Below, in pieces: positions 20,330 to 30,531 of a stretch of DNA of 35,774 bases (positions are counted from its first letter, which is position 1; the number at the start of each line of letters is the position of its first letter). The notes beneath the pieces are model-generated. The model did not search any database, had not been told where the DNA came from, and saw only the letters and a program-made list of their open reading frames with translations. Both the position numbers and the translations under genes were made by a program. Location of the stretch: assembly GCA_051453625.1 (NCBI GenBank), contig JBOZIK010000001.1:141118066-141153839 (forward strand), written 5' to 3'. The DNA is from Welwitschia mirabilis. Its lineage: Eukaryota > Gnetophyta > Gnetopsida > Welwitschiales.

Positions 20330-21276
20330 GTAGGAAAGAAACATGAAGATGAAGAAGTTGTCTCAACTTGCAAAGAACCCCTATCCTTTCCTTAATAACT
20401 TAGAAAAAATCACTTGGCTAAGAAACAATAAGAAGCAGTAGAAATTTTTAAGTAAGTAAAAATTAATATCCCTCTTTTTGAATCTATTAAATAATTTCCT
20501 TCCTATGCTAAATTCTTAAAAGATCTATGTACTATTAAAAGAGGGATGAATGTGAAAAGTAAAGCATTTCATGTTCAACAAACTAGTGCTATCATTTGAA
20601 ATCAAATTTTCCTAAAATACAAAGATTTTATATTCCCTATAATAACCATTACTCTTAGGAATATAAAATTTTAACATTTCGTATTATATCTTAGCTCTAA
20701 CATCAATCTTTTACCTTAAGTGTCTTTAAAGAACCTAGTCTCAATGATCTTAAAAAATACTAAACTTCAATTTGTAATCAGTGGATAATTCTTTAAAATG
20801 ATCTTTGAGAATAATATAGGATGTATTATTTAAGTAGAAAATTACTACTTTCTTATAGACTTTATAGTTTTGAAGATGGAAAAAACTAGAAGTCATACCA
20901 TTCTTGTGTCTTAGAAAAACCTTTTTTTGCTACTTATAATGCTCTTATCAATCATAGAAATGGTATTATGAATATTTACTTTGGTAACATGACTATTAAC
21001 ATGAATATATTTAATACTATGAAGCAACTTAATAATTTAAAAAATGTGGAGTTTTTTAAGAGTCTTAATAGTATTAATCCTCCTTCCTATAAGAAAAACC
21101 TTTTTTCTCTTTCACTTACTTCTTTGAATTATGATTTACATGTTAATTTTAGAGATGATCTTTCTTTTTATATGGACTCACCTCTTAAATATTTAAGATA
21201 TATCTTTGATCATAACCCTTTCCATTCATTGATTTCTAATTCATCTGTGTCTCATCAAAGAAATTTTTTCTTTTAG
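20330..21276 (+). pseudogene. Athila/Tat-like aspartic protease (dead)
   Basis: NPYPFLNNLEKITWLRNNKK (about 20378-20437) and INIPLFESIK… AKFLKDLC-like sequence (about 20465-20535) match the linker before protease. HFVLYLSSNINLLP (20675-20716) matches the active-site block HxLLDLGASxNLLP; the catalytic Asp is Tyr and the Gly is Ser. A clean frame from 20929 reads ATYNALINHRNGIMNIYFGN, then MTINMNIFNTMKQ, the C-terminal block of this protease family, and stays open to 21276. No reverse transcriptase follows. Confidence 0.8.
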
Positions 21277-21290
21277 AAATTATTGGTTAA

Positions 21291-21920
21291 GAAAGAGAAA
21301 GAAATAAGATGATCCTCTTATGAGTTAGAATGTTTGAACTTTATTGATTATTATTCTTGTACCTTTCTTTAGTTTCTAAACTTGTGTGAAGTCTTGTCAT
21401 AAAAACATTTCTATGCCTAATTTATCACTTCATCATCCATCTTATCCTTTTGATTTTGAAAACCCTAATCATTTAACTTTTCATCCTCATCTATGACTAC
21501 AAACTAATATTGAAAGTCTAAGTTAAATTTGTTAAACAAGTTTAAATTTGATTTATCTACTCTAGCCTTGGAATTCTTTGATTGAACAATGAAGCACCCT
21601 CATGTATTTAAGGATGCTCTTTTCATAGGAATTCCTAATCATTGCTATTCATCGCATTCATACTTTAGCCTCTTTCACTTATCGAAATCACCTCTATATA
21701 ATCATTCATCCACTACATTTCATCCATTTATTTTATCATCTTAGAAGTTCATGAGATTTATTGATCTTATTTAATGATCTTTCTTTTAATCCATGAATAA
21801 AAATATCCTTTATCTTGAAACTAGAATAAATAAATAGAAGGATAAAAATGAATATCCAAAAAGACAAGATTGATAAAGAGATGAAGGATTGAGATGGTAA
21901 GCAATCTCAACTCTTCTTTT
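21291..21920 (+). other. Unassigned stretch between gypsy protease and LINE
   Basis: No convincing coding similarity in any frame. By position it could be the LINE 5' region or a decayed gypsy segment. Confidence 0.4.
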
Positions 21921-22973
21921 TATGATTATTTATTAAAATTGCAAAGGCTATGGGAATTGCTAAGAAATTTCCTACCTTTAGAGTCTTTTGATGGAATCAC
22001 TAGTATCTATGTATCTTCTTCAAGTAACTAAACTTAATGCTTTAAAACTTTGTGGTTTTTATGAAAAATTCTCTTAGTCCTTTATTTTGGTTTTGACTAT
22101 GCATAGAAAAGGAGGATTGATGATTCTTTAAAAGCATGGTACCATCTCTATTATTTATAAGCACAATAATCACCTCATTGTGAATTGGATTTTTAATTTA
22201 AAAATGAGAAGAATTACTACTTTTTATGGGCNNNNNNNNNNNNNNNNNNNNNNNNNNNNNNNNNNNNNNNNNNNNNNNNNNNNNNNNNNNNNNNNNNNNN
22301 NNNNNNNNNNNNNNNNNNNNNNNNNNNNNNNNNNNNNNNNNNNNNNNNNNNNNNNNNNNNNNNNNNNNNNNNNNNNNNNNNNNNNNNNNNNNNNNNNNNN
22401 NNNNNNNNNNNNNNNNNNNNNNNNNNNNNNNNNNNNNNNNNNNNNNNNNNNNNNNNNNNNNNNNNNNNNNNNNNNNNNNNNNNNNNNNNNNNNNNNNNNN
22501 NNNNNNNNNNNNNNNNNNNNNNNNNNNNNNNNNNNNNNNNNNNNNNNNNNNNNNNNNNNNNNNNNNNNNNNNNNNNNNNNNNNNNNNNNNNNNNNNNNNN
22601 NNNNNNNNNNNNNNNNNNNNNNNNNNNNNNNNNNNNNNNNNNNNNNNNNNNNNNNNNNNNNNTATGATTATTTATTAAAATTGCAAAGGCCTTGGGAATT
22701 GCTAAGAAATTTCCTACCTTTAGAGTCTTTTGATGGACTCACTAGTATCTATGTATCTTCTTCAAGTAACTAAACTTAATGCTTTAAAACTTTGTGATTT
22801 TTATGAAAAATTCTCTTAGTCCTTTATTTTGGTTTTGACTATGCGTAGAAAAGGAGGATTGATGATTCTTTAAAAGCATGGTACTATCTCTATTATTTGT
22901 AAGCACAATAATCACCTCATTGTGAATTGGCTTTTTAATTTAAAAATGAGAAGAATTACTACTTTTTATGGGC
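21921..22973. repeat. Near-identical 311-bp direct repeats (21921-22231, 22663-22973) flanking an N gap
   Basis: Both copies begin TATGATTATTTATTAAAATT and end TTTTTATGGGC with only a handful of substitutions. One copy stops exactly at the start of the gap and the other begins exactly at its end. This is most simply two alleles or unmerged contig ends. Confidence 0.85.
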
Positions 22974-23400
22974 CTCAAGAAATAGATCAAACACTCTAGT
23001 ACCTTTAGCACATTATGTTAGACTCTTTAGATATTATTATGAGTGCCTTTAATTAGATATTCATCCCTCATGAGAAACTTGGTAATGTACATAAACTTTC
23101 TAATATTAATTTTTTTACTAAATGTGTAAATAATTATAGCTTCAAAGATCTTCCTCTTCATAATGATTCCTATACTTAAATTAATCTTAGAGAAGTTGAA
23201 AATCTTATTATGTTTAGAATTAATATATTTTTGATTAAAAATCAACTAATCATTTTTCCTTAAAGTAAAAACTAGATTTTTCTCTAATTACATGCTTATA
23301 ATCCTAATGATAAACTCCTCTTAAAAGAAGTCTCTATTCCTATTTAAGCACTCCTAGTTGAAAGATTAAACTTCATAGATTTTATTAAGCATATTTGGAA
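21921..23400 (+). pseudogene. LINE endonuclease domain relic (partly duplicated around a gap)
   Basis: MRRKGGLMIL (near 22843) matches the GGLxVLW block of plant L1 endonucleases. MRRITTFYGPQE (near 22945) matches the FTGVYGP block. FKDLPLHNDSYT (near 23141) matches the LxDLPLxNxxFTWSN block. FRINIFLIKNQLIIFP continues it (RLDRFLxSxxWxxxFP). Stops replace expected Trp or Gln codons. In L1 elements this enzyme nicks target DNA to start insertion. The segment 21921-22231 recurs at 22663-22973. Confidence 0.7.
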
Positions 23401-23587
23401 TACTCCAATGAAAGGTACATATACTTATATATTGTTTCAAAANNNNNNNNNNNNNNNNNNNNNNNNNNNNNNNNNNNNNNNNNNNNNNNNNNNNNNNNNN
23501 NNNNNNNNNNNNNNNNNNNNNNNNNNNNNNNNNNNNNNNNNNGAATATTCTAATGAAAGGTACATATACTTATATATTGTTTCAAAA
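23399..23587. repeat. Near-identical 45-bp direct repeats flanking an N gap (23443-23542)
   Basis: GAATACTCCAATGAAAGGTA before the gap and GAATATTCTAATGAAAGGTA after it each continue identically to TTGTTTCAAAA. Gap-edge placement again suggests overlapping contig ends. Confidence 0.8.
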
Positions 23588-23599
23588 TCTTAAAATTTT

Positions 23600-25560
23600 A
23601 AAGTATGAGTTAATTATTTGGAAGAAGCAGTTGAATGATTCCTTTAGAAATGTTAAAATTTAATTATTCGAAGAGATATCCATTATCCAAAAGCACAATA
23701 AATCTATCAATTTAGATACGAGATATGAAAAGCATCCTATATCTAAAATTCACAATATATCTTCTAAGAAAGAAACTTACTAGAGACAGAAATCTAGAAT
23801 TCAGTGCCTTAAAAAAGGGGATTGTAATACAAAATTCTTCTTTCAAATGGTGAACACACATAGGTAGTGCATTCACAATGTGTTATAAGACCAATGCTCA
23901 TATTCCTAATTCTTTTATTTAATACTTCTAGAATTTATTTACAGAAAACTCAGTGGGTCTGGGTAGCATTCTATTTGGTCCCCTTATCACTAAAGAGCAA
24001 TAATGATACTTGAACCAAAGAATCATAGAAGATGAAATTAGAAATACCATTAACCTAATAAAAAGAATAGATCACTTGGCCTTAATGGATTTATTATGGT
24101 TCTATCAGACCTTTTGAAATGTTATAAAATTTGATGTTTCTGATGCATTCCAAGAAACATTTTGAAAAGGTATCTTTTACAAATTCTTTAATGATACTTT
24201 TATCATTATTATTCTCAAAGTAAAATATATAGAAATCCCTTATCAATATATATTAATTAGTCTTTATAATGTTTATTATAAGATTTGAACTAAGAGCATT
24301 ACAGATAGATTCAAAGAGCTTCTTTTAAATATGATCCTCTCATCTCAATCTAGATTTGTTTTAAGAATGTTCATTAATAATAATATTATTCTCGCTAATG
24401 AAATCCTTCATTTGCACCATAGAAGAAATAAAATTGCAATGTTTTTTAATCTTGATATAGCTAAAGTATTGAATAAAGTCTACTAGAAAATAGTAGACTA
24501 TGTATTTCAAAAGCATAATGTACCTACACCTATCAAGGATCTCATTTACTTCTACATTTTAAGGTTGATGTTTTTTATTATGACTAATAAGGAGAGATAT
24601 GATTACTTTCAAGGTAGCAGTGACATACATCAAGGTGACCTTCTTTCTCTTAGTATTTTTATTCTTCTAATGGATTTCTTAACTAGGCTCTTCATTCAAA
24701 ATTAAAATATGATTTTAGCTAATGAATTAGCTCCTTTTAATCTCATTCTCTAGCTTGCAGATGATATTCTCTTATGTTTGGACTCTAATATTATTATGGC
24801 AAGGTAAGCTGATAAACTCTTAAATGATTTTTACAATTTCTCAAGTCTTGTAAATTAGCATAAATTAAAGTTCTTTCTCATCAGTACTCCTCAAATAAAA
24901 TATGAATATCTTAAAGATTTTTTAATGTTCATAAGAAAAATTTCTTAATTCTTACCTTGGTCTTCCTTTTGATTCTAATTATATTGGCCTCCCCTGGTTA
25001 AGAAACTTATAGCTTGATTGACTAGGTGAAATAACAAATTCTTATCGAGTATAGGAACAATTCTCCTTATTAAATATTAGCTAGTAAGCATGACTATATA
25101 CCCCACTAGCTACTTTCCTCTATCTGATAATTATGTTAGTCTAATAAATAATATTATCAGAGAATTCATTTAGTTAAGTGGCAAGTCTCACAAAGGGTTA
25201 CATAATATAAACTATGAACAAATAGTCATGCCTAAAAAAGCAGATAACCTTGGCATTAGAAAAACTATGAACATGAGAAAATGAATTATTATAAATAATT
25301 ACTATAGATTCCAGTCTAAAAATAGCATTCTTTTGATAAAACTCTTTAAAGAGAACTCTAAAGACAAAGAAAGTCATTCTACCTAGCATACGATTCATTC
25401 CATAGGAATATTTTGTTATAGAATTTTGAAAATCAAACTCTTTCTCTTAAAAATGGTAGAATAAGCATTTTAAGAATCTATCATAACTTGTTTAAATATG
25501 ACAATAGATGGAAGAAATTATGAAAATTCAACATTCTAAAAGAAATAAGTTGTTTTAATG
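23600..25560 (+). pseudogene. LINE reverse transcriptase (broken)
   Basis: QKSRIQCLKKGDCNTKFFFQ continuing MVNTH (23787-23861) is an uninterrupted match to the QKSRxxWLKEGDxNTKFFHxxAxxR block of plant L1 ORF2. Then FVLRMFINNNIILANEILHL and AMFFNLDIAKVLNKVY (24355-24483) match the QGAFVxGRxIxDxxLxAxE and KxDxxKAYDxV blocks, the latter Asp being Asn. QGDLLSLSIFILLMDFL (near 24632) matches RQGDPLSPxLF. LADDILLCL (24754-24780) keeps both catalytic Asp codons. IMPKKADNLGIRKTMNMR-like sequence near 25226 matches the thumb block W..vc.PKxxGGLGxr. Frames change several times. Confidence 0.85.
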
Positions 25561-26036
25561 ATAAATGTTAAAGGGTTATATTTCCATAATAGACAAGCTC
25601 ATTCAAAAAAACTTAAGAGTCAATTAAGATTATTTGATGAATCTTAAAATCAGCTCTTCATTTAATATTCTATTATAAAATATTTTTGGAAAATCTTGAA
25701 TATATTTCCTTCTCCTCACATTAGCTTAGATACTTTTAAGTCTTTTAGGAAAAATTTCTTCATGATTATTAGATCTTAGCTTTTATGAAAGCATAGATGT
25801 AATACTATCTCTCATCAAGAAAAACTATCCCTTTAAAGTTAAAATTCAAAATCATTAGATAGATTAAACAATTGAATCAAATCTACATCTATAAAAAATG
25901 TGTCAATCCAAATCTTTTAAATGAAACCAAGTCCATTTTAAAGAAGAATGCATATCCAGTAGCATCTAAACCATGTTGAAGTGGAGCATCTAAATCATAC
26001 CTGAGTAGCCATTATTGTCTAAACATGTTATAATAT

Positions 26037-26765
26037 ATGGAAAAATCTTTGAGAACTAAATCTATCAAGCATGACATGCTTTTGCATCATGAGAAAACTT
26101 GGAAGGCCTTTCAAGTAGCAAGATGGAATTTTTATTTCCTTAACCTCAAAGGGCATGACCCTGACCTCTTTAAGAAATTATTCAAAAACTATAATGGTAT
26201 ATCTACTTGGATAGATAATACTACCATATTTGTTGATAATCCTTCTATTAGAAATGCCATTTGCATAGGTCCTTAAATTATAGAGCTAAAAAGGCATGCC
26301 CCTAAGGTTTTCATACTTCCCCACTTTGAATGATTGATTGGGAGAATACTGCAGAAGAAAGGAGGAAGCTAAAGAAGAAAAGATCTACCAAGGCCATTTA
26401 ATCCTTAAGATTCTTTAGTTATGAAATACTACATCTTGTAAGGCCACTTTAATAAGATAAATGAGCTTTACTTCCACTTCCTTACTACTAAGATTGGGGA
26501 AGTTCCAAGTTGATCTTTCTTTATTTCTCTCTAATTCTCTTCATTACTCTTTTTAAAGTTGTAAGGTATATCATAAGGATTGATTTAATTATTATATCAA
26601 AGGAAAATGTAGATTGATGAAGGCATTTTAGCTTGGAAAGATATTTCAAGGTAACCTGTGCAAAAACCACTACTGTAAAAGTTATCAAAAATGAAGAGCA
26701 TGGCTTCCTTGTGACTCCTGAGTGCACTAACGATGCATTAGAAACTAAGGAAATAAAGCTTTAGT
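26037..26765 (+). pseudogene. Unclassified ORF, copy 1 of a diverged tandem pair
   Basis: The first 79 codons (26037-26276) are open: MEKSLRTKSIKHDMLLHHEK, then a basic/aromatic stretch, LKGHDPDLFKKLFKNYNG, and DNPSIRNAICIGP. After a stop the frame continues with a block reading LIGRILQKKGGS, RRKDLPRPFNP and GHFNKINELYFHFL, up to the gap at 26766. I do not recognise the family with certainty. The layout recalls N-terminal regions of uncharacterised plant retrotransposon-associated proteins, but I cannot confirm this. It follows the LINE on the same strand. Comparison with copy 2 shows that the reading frame was once constrained. Confidence 0.5.
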
Positions 26766-26865
26766 NNNNNNNNNNNNNNNNNNNNNNNNNNNNNNNNNNN
26801 NNNNNNNNNNNNNNNNNNNNNNNNNNNNNNNNNNNNNNNNNNNNNNNNNNNNNNNNNNNNNNNNN
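26766..26865. other. Assembly gap (100 N) between the two ORF copies
   Basis: A run of 100 N, probably a placeholder of unknown true size. Unlike three other gaps here, its flanks are not near-identical. Confidence 0.9.
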
Positions 26866-26910
26866 TTATGCCAGAATGGAGTGATTGAAGGACTTCAATG
26901 TGCCAAAAGA

Positions 26911-27840
26911 GATGGGAAAAGCTCTAAAAACTAAACTTGCTAAGCACAATGTGTCTACTAAATCATAAGCAAACCTAGGAGGTCTTCCAAGCTATAGGAT
27001 GGGGGATTCTTATGTTTTTAGCCTCAGAGGACATGATCCTAATCTCTCAAAATATTTCTTCAAAAACTAGAATGGTAGATCTACTCATATAGGTAACACT
27101 ACCATCTACATTAATATTCCTTCCATTATTGATACCATTCACATAGGTCCTTAAGGTATGAAGCTGAAAATGGATGCTCCTAAGGCTTTAATAACTTTCC
27201 ATTTTGAAAGATTGATTGGGAAAACGCTGCAAAAGAGAGGAGGAAGTTACAAAAGAAAAGATTTGCCAAGGACCTTTGATGCTTAGGATACTTTAATCAT
27301 GAAGGATTTCATCTTGAAAGGCCACTTTGATAAGATAAATAAACTTCACTTCCACTTCCTTGCTACTATGATGGGGAAGTTTCAAATAGATCTTCTCTTT
27401 TTTCTCTCTGATTCTCTTCATTACTCTATCCAAAGTTGTAAGATATAACATAAAGCATTGATTTGGCTTTTATACCAAAGAAAAACATAGATTGATGCAT
27501 GCATTTTAGCTTAGAAAGATATCACAAGGGGACCTATGCAAAAGTCATTATTGTGGGAACTGCCAAAGTATATTACAAGTGATAGAGAGCACAGCCTCGT
27601 CACACTTGTTAGGTGCATCGACAATGCATCAGAAATATAAGAAACAGAACAACAGTAATATGGAGAAGAAGCAATGGAGAAGAAAGAATATTAAGAAGAA
27701 GAAAATGTTGAAGAAGAGCAAACAAAGCCCATGGTTGTTAGTCCCCTTGCTCAAATCCACCCACCTAGTTATGCTTCTAATGAATACTATTTTGTTGTAA
27801 ATCCCTTAGGCTATGCTAGCCTTAAGCCTATGTCTAATTA
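26911..27840 (+). pseudogene. Unclassified ORF, copy 2 of a diverged tandem pair
   Basis: Similar to copy 1 over about 700 bases in the same order and strand, offset by about 874 including the gap. Observed blocks: MGKALKTKLAKHNV, FSLRGHDPNLSKYFFKN, ERLIGKTLQKRGGSYKRKDL, MKDFILKGHFDKINKLHFHF, LLFFLSDSLHYSIQSCKI and LVTLVRCIDNASEI. It then continues into an acidic/Lys-rich stretch and PMVVSPLAQIHPPSYASNEY with YFVVNPLGYASLKPMSN, ending near 27840. Stops fall at different places from copy 1. A basic motif (GGSYKRKDLPR) and the repeated FHFL/LFFLSDSL helices stand out. Function unknown. Confidence 0.5.
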
Positions 27841-28010
27841 AAATTGAGAACTTGGTTTGATAAAATTAAATGCTGATTATAGGGGTTTGAACACAGAGAT
27901 ACTTCTATCATGCTTGAAAATATAGCTCCTAAACTATGTTGTATATTTTTCTTTTGTCTTTTTTCTTTTTTTGAGTTAACATAATCCATTTACCATTTCT
28001 CTAAAAAAAA
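27841..28010. other. Unassigned AT-rich spacer
   Basis: Follows the end of the duplicated ORF. T-rich, with no coding similarity or RNA gene. Confidence 0.4.
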
Positions 28011-28248
28011 AAGTCTTTTACCTTTTTAAAACTTAATTGAAATGTTATAGATTTTTTCTTTTTCATTAGCTATTCCTCTCAGTTTTTGAGTTTTTTGTTA
28101 GGATATGCATGTATTTAGAGATCTCAAAAAAATCTTTAACCTTTTTAAACCTTAATTAAAATGTTGTAGTTTTTTGCTTTTGCATTAGCTAGTCCTTTTA
28201 GTTTTTGAGTTTTTGATTAGGATATGCATGTATTTAGAGATCTCTAAT
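28011..28248. repeat. Two-copy tandem repeat, 119-bp unit
   Basis: The landmarks CCTTTTTAAA (28021/28140) and GGATATGCATGTATTTAGAG (28101/28220) recur with a period of exactly 119. The copies are about 85-90% identical by eye, with no gap nearby, so this is a real duplication. Confidence 0.85.
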
Positions 28249-28375
28249 TTAAAATTAAGGAAAAAGATCAAGTTTATTCTTTCATAATATTTTTTTAATT
28301 TCAAATAACTCATAGAAAATGAGATGATTTTTCTATTAGGCTAATCAGTTAATGACCTCTTTCATGTAGTATAAG

Positions 28376-28399
28376 TATATATATATATATATATATATA
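28376..28399. repeat. (TA)n microsatellite
   Basis: About 12 uninterrupted TA units. Confidence 0.9.
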
Positions 28400-28475
28400 A
28401 AAGAAAAAAATTCAAGAAAAATATTAAATCTGTTTAGCACATTCTTATAATCATTTATATTAGGCTTAATTAAGT

Positions 28476-28573
28476 ACATCAAGGCTATGAATTTCTATTA
28501 ATGATGTATCTCTAATGATTTATTTATAATGCATATATCTACATCAAGGCTATGGACTCTTATTAGTAATGTA
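28476..28573. repeat. Two-copy repeat, 33-bp unit at 65-bp spacing
   Basis: ACATCAAGGCTATGAATTTC (28476) and ACATCAAGGCTATGGACTCT (28541) each continue to a TATTA-A/G-T-A/G-ATGTA ending. The intervening bases are unrelated. Confidence 0.7.
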
Positions 28574-28599
28574 GTATTGAATTATTCTTGTAGAACATG

Positions 28600-29715
28600 T
28601 TGAATATGTTGGAAGAAAGTGTTACAAGATTGAATTCTTAATATGATAAAATTCTTGAAACTTAAATGCCTATAAATTAATAAAAATAAATGAAATTAAA
28701 GTTGTATTAAAGAAATATTTTAATTTCTTGTTGTAACAATTAAATTTGATATTATTTAGCTAGTTCTAAAGTTTCAAAGATTTACTAATTTAGACGTTTC
28801 CTTGTCTTGGTAAAAGTTCCACTCAAAACTTATACAAAGAAATAAGACCAGTGGCTTGAATTCATTTTGTCTCATTTCTTTATGGTATGTACAGTAGTGT
28901 TTTTTATTTCATTCATTGTTTCATCATATTTTCACTCACTTTAATCATCAATTTCTAGCCATAATCTTTTGATTTTCCTCCATAAAAAAAAAAGGCAAAC
29001 CAATAAAAACATTTTTTTTAATTTAAACCCATTATTCATTTTTAAATCTCAGGTATAATAAATCTAAATTCTTAATAAAAAATATGCATTCAACAATTCT
29101 CATTTCCTCCACCTTTTATAAAAACCAATGATTCTTAATCCATTCATATTGAGCACTCATATTTTCTATAATTTTTATATTATTATAATCCTCTTTAACT
29201 TAATCTGAGCCATGTATCCATGTTTTATCAAGGCCATTGTCTACCCTCACTGGCATCACTATCTGTTTCTTTTACTAGATGTCTGGCTTTTTAACTTTTT
29301 CTTATGGTGATATTTCAAATTTGTCTTGGTTTATAGTTAATTGGTGAGTCTGTTTGCATATTCAAAATTCATCTATTTTATTTTTACTTCATTTGTCACT
29401 TTCTTAAGCTTCATTTTCATTTTTTTTATTTCCATTTCTTTTTCTTTCTTTCGTTATATTATTTTATACTATTATGAGTGGTAGAGTAGGTCTCTTTTTA
29501 GAAGAAGAAAACTTTGCATCATTCCTTAATTTATGTGCATATTTTTTCTTGATAATATTCAAATAATTAACTAAAATTACTTACTAAAGAAGGATGGCAT
29601 CTACTACTTTCTAAAGGCTATTTTAGAGTTCTACAAAAATGCAATATTGATAAAGATAATCCTTAGGTAATCTATTCTTTAGTTAACACACTTCCTTTAT
29701 TTTTTTCCTTAATGA
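28600..29715. other. AT-rich stretch with no recognisable gene
   Basis: No protein similarity in six frames by eye. Pyrimidine-rich runs occur near 29385-29460. Confidence 0.4.
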
Positions 29716-30531
29716 TGTAGAAGTCTTGTTAGGAGTAGAGGACTATGACACTTTATCTTATATTCTTATCAAACCCCTTAGCTATTATTCTTGTGCACTT
29801 AATACTAAATATTCATCAAATTAAAAAGGATTCATATCTTATAAATACCTCTATAAGAATCATCTTGCACTTTTTAGGTTTATCATTTAAAATGCTTTGG
29901 CCACATCCATGTAATTGATATCTATAATAGTCACCTTAACATAATTAGGATTATCCAAGATAGTAAATCCTTTAACATTATGAAAAGCCTCTTTACAATT
30001 ATAACTAATAATATGAATGAAAGTAGTAATCTTCCCTTTTCTTATGTAGTTTAGGACCTAATTTACAATACTTTAACACACACCTTAGACACTAAGGAAT
30101 AGGATAGGTTCTTCATTAAGACCATTACTGCTAAAAATATTACCCATCTTAATAAGTATAATAGTTAAGATTGGATTCCAGTGGATCTTTAAGAAATTTA
30201 AGAAGAATAAGAAGAACATACTAAAAGGACTCCTCCTTCTTTTCAAGATCTTTCTTATCTCTATCTTCACCCACTATAAGAAGAAAAGAGAAGGCTCCTA
30301 TTGGTGAAACCTCTCATACCCCTTCTTCTCCACCTTATTTTACTCCGATTTCCACTACTCATAGACATTCCTCTACTACCTAAAGTGATACCTTTTTGGA
30401 GGAAGTCCCTAAATATCAAAGGCATTGAATTGGGAGGTTATAAAAGAAGATGAAAAAGATCATAAAGAAACAAAAGGAGATGGACAAAAACTTAGAGAGG
30501 TCAACCTTTCATAGAAATTATTTAAGTTAAA
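29716..30531 (+). pseudogene. Unclassified broken ORF with Lys-rich C-terminus
   Basis: The plus strand shows NDVEVLLGVEDYDTLSYILI, then KPLSYYSCALNTKYSSN, a stop and KGFISYKYLYKNHLALF. After a frameshift come DRFFIKTITAKNITHLNKYN and a Glu-rich stretch with interspersed stops. A second shift leads to RRKEKAPIGETSHTPSSPPY, a Ser/Thr/Pro-rich linker, FLEEVPKYQRH, and a basic coiled-coil-like end (KKMKKIIKKQKEMDKNLERS), terminating at 30531. The design (conserved core, STP-rich linker, basic helix) is reminiscent of uncharacterised plant retrotransposon-associated proteins. I cannot name the family. It may be the distal part of the duplicated ORF upstream. Confidence 0.4.

Larger units (their letters stand above)
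17575..21290 (+). mobile_element. Degenerate Athila/Tat-like Ty3/gypsy element, 5' half (LTR end, primer site, gag, protease)
   Basis: On the plus strand: an LTR fragment (17575-17985) homologous to another at 32315-32725, a tRNA-Asp-type primer site (17988-18006), a T-rich leader, gag (about 19040-20220) and protease (about 20400-21276). Coding similarity ends at about 21290, where RT should begin. This belongs to the same broad lineage as the minus-strand relic at the left end but is a separate, independently decayed insertion. Confidence 0.75.
21921..25560 (+). mobile_element. L1-type LINE relic (endonuclease plus reverse transcriptase)
   Basis: The plus strand carries an ORF2 of plant L1-type non-LTR retrotransposons: an endonuclease-like part, the linker before RT, the RT core with A(D)D motif, and the thumb/C-terminal region. 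No ORF1, poly(A) tail or target duplication was identified, so neither end is fixed. Two N gaps lie within, both flanked by duplicated sequence. It occupies the place where the upstream gypsy relic should have its pol, so it probably inserted into that element or next to its deletion. Confidence 0.8.

Noticed and set aside
20968-21276. 102-codon ORF as a host gene
   Set aside because: It is the C-terminal part of the gypsy protease region, in frame with upstream protease blocks.
27579-27800. 73-codon Lys-rich ORF
   Set aside because: Lies out of frame with the similarity shared by the duplicated ORF copies. The other frame carries the conserved blocks.
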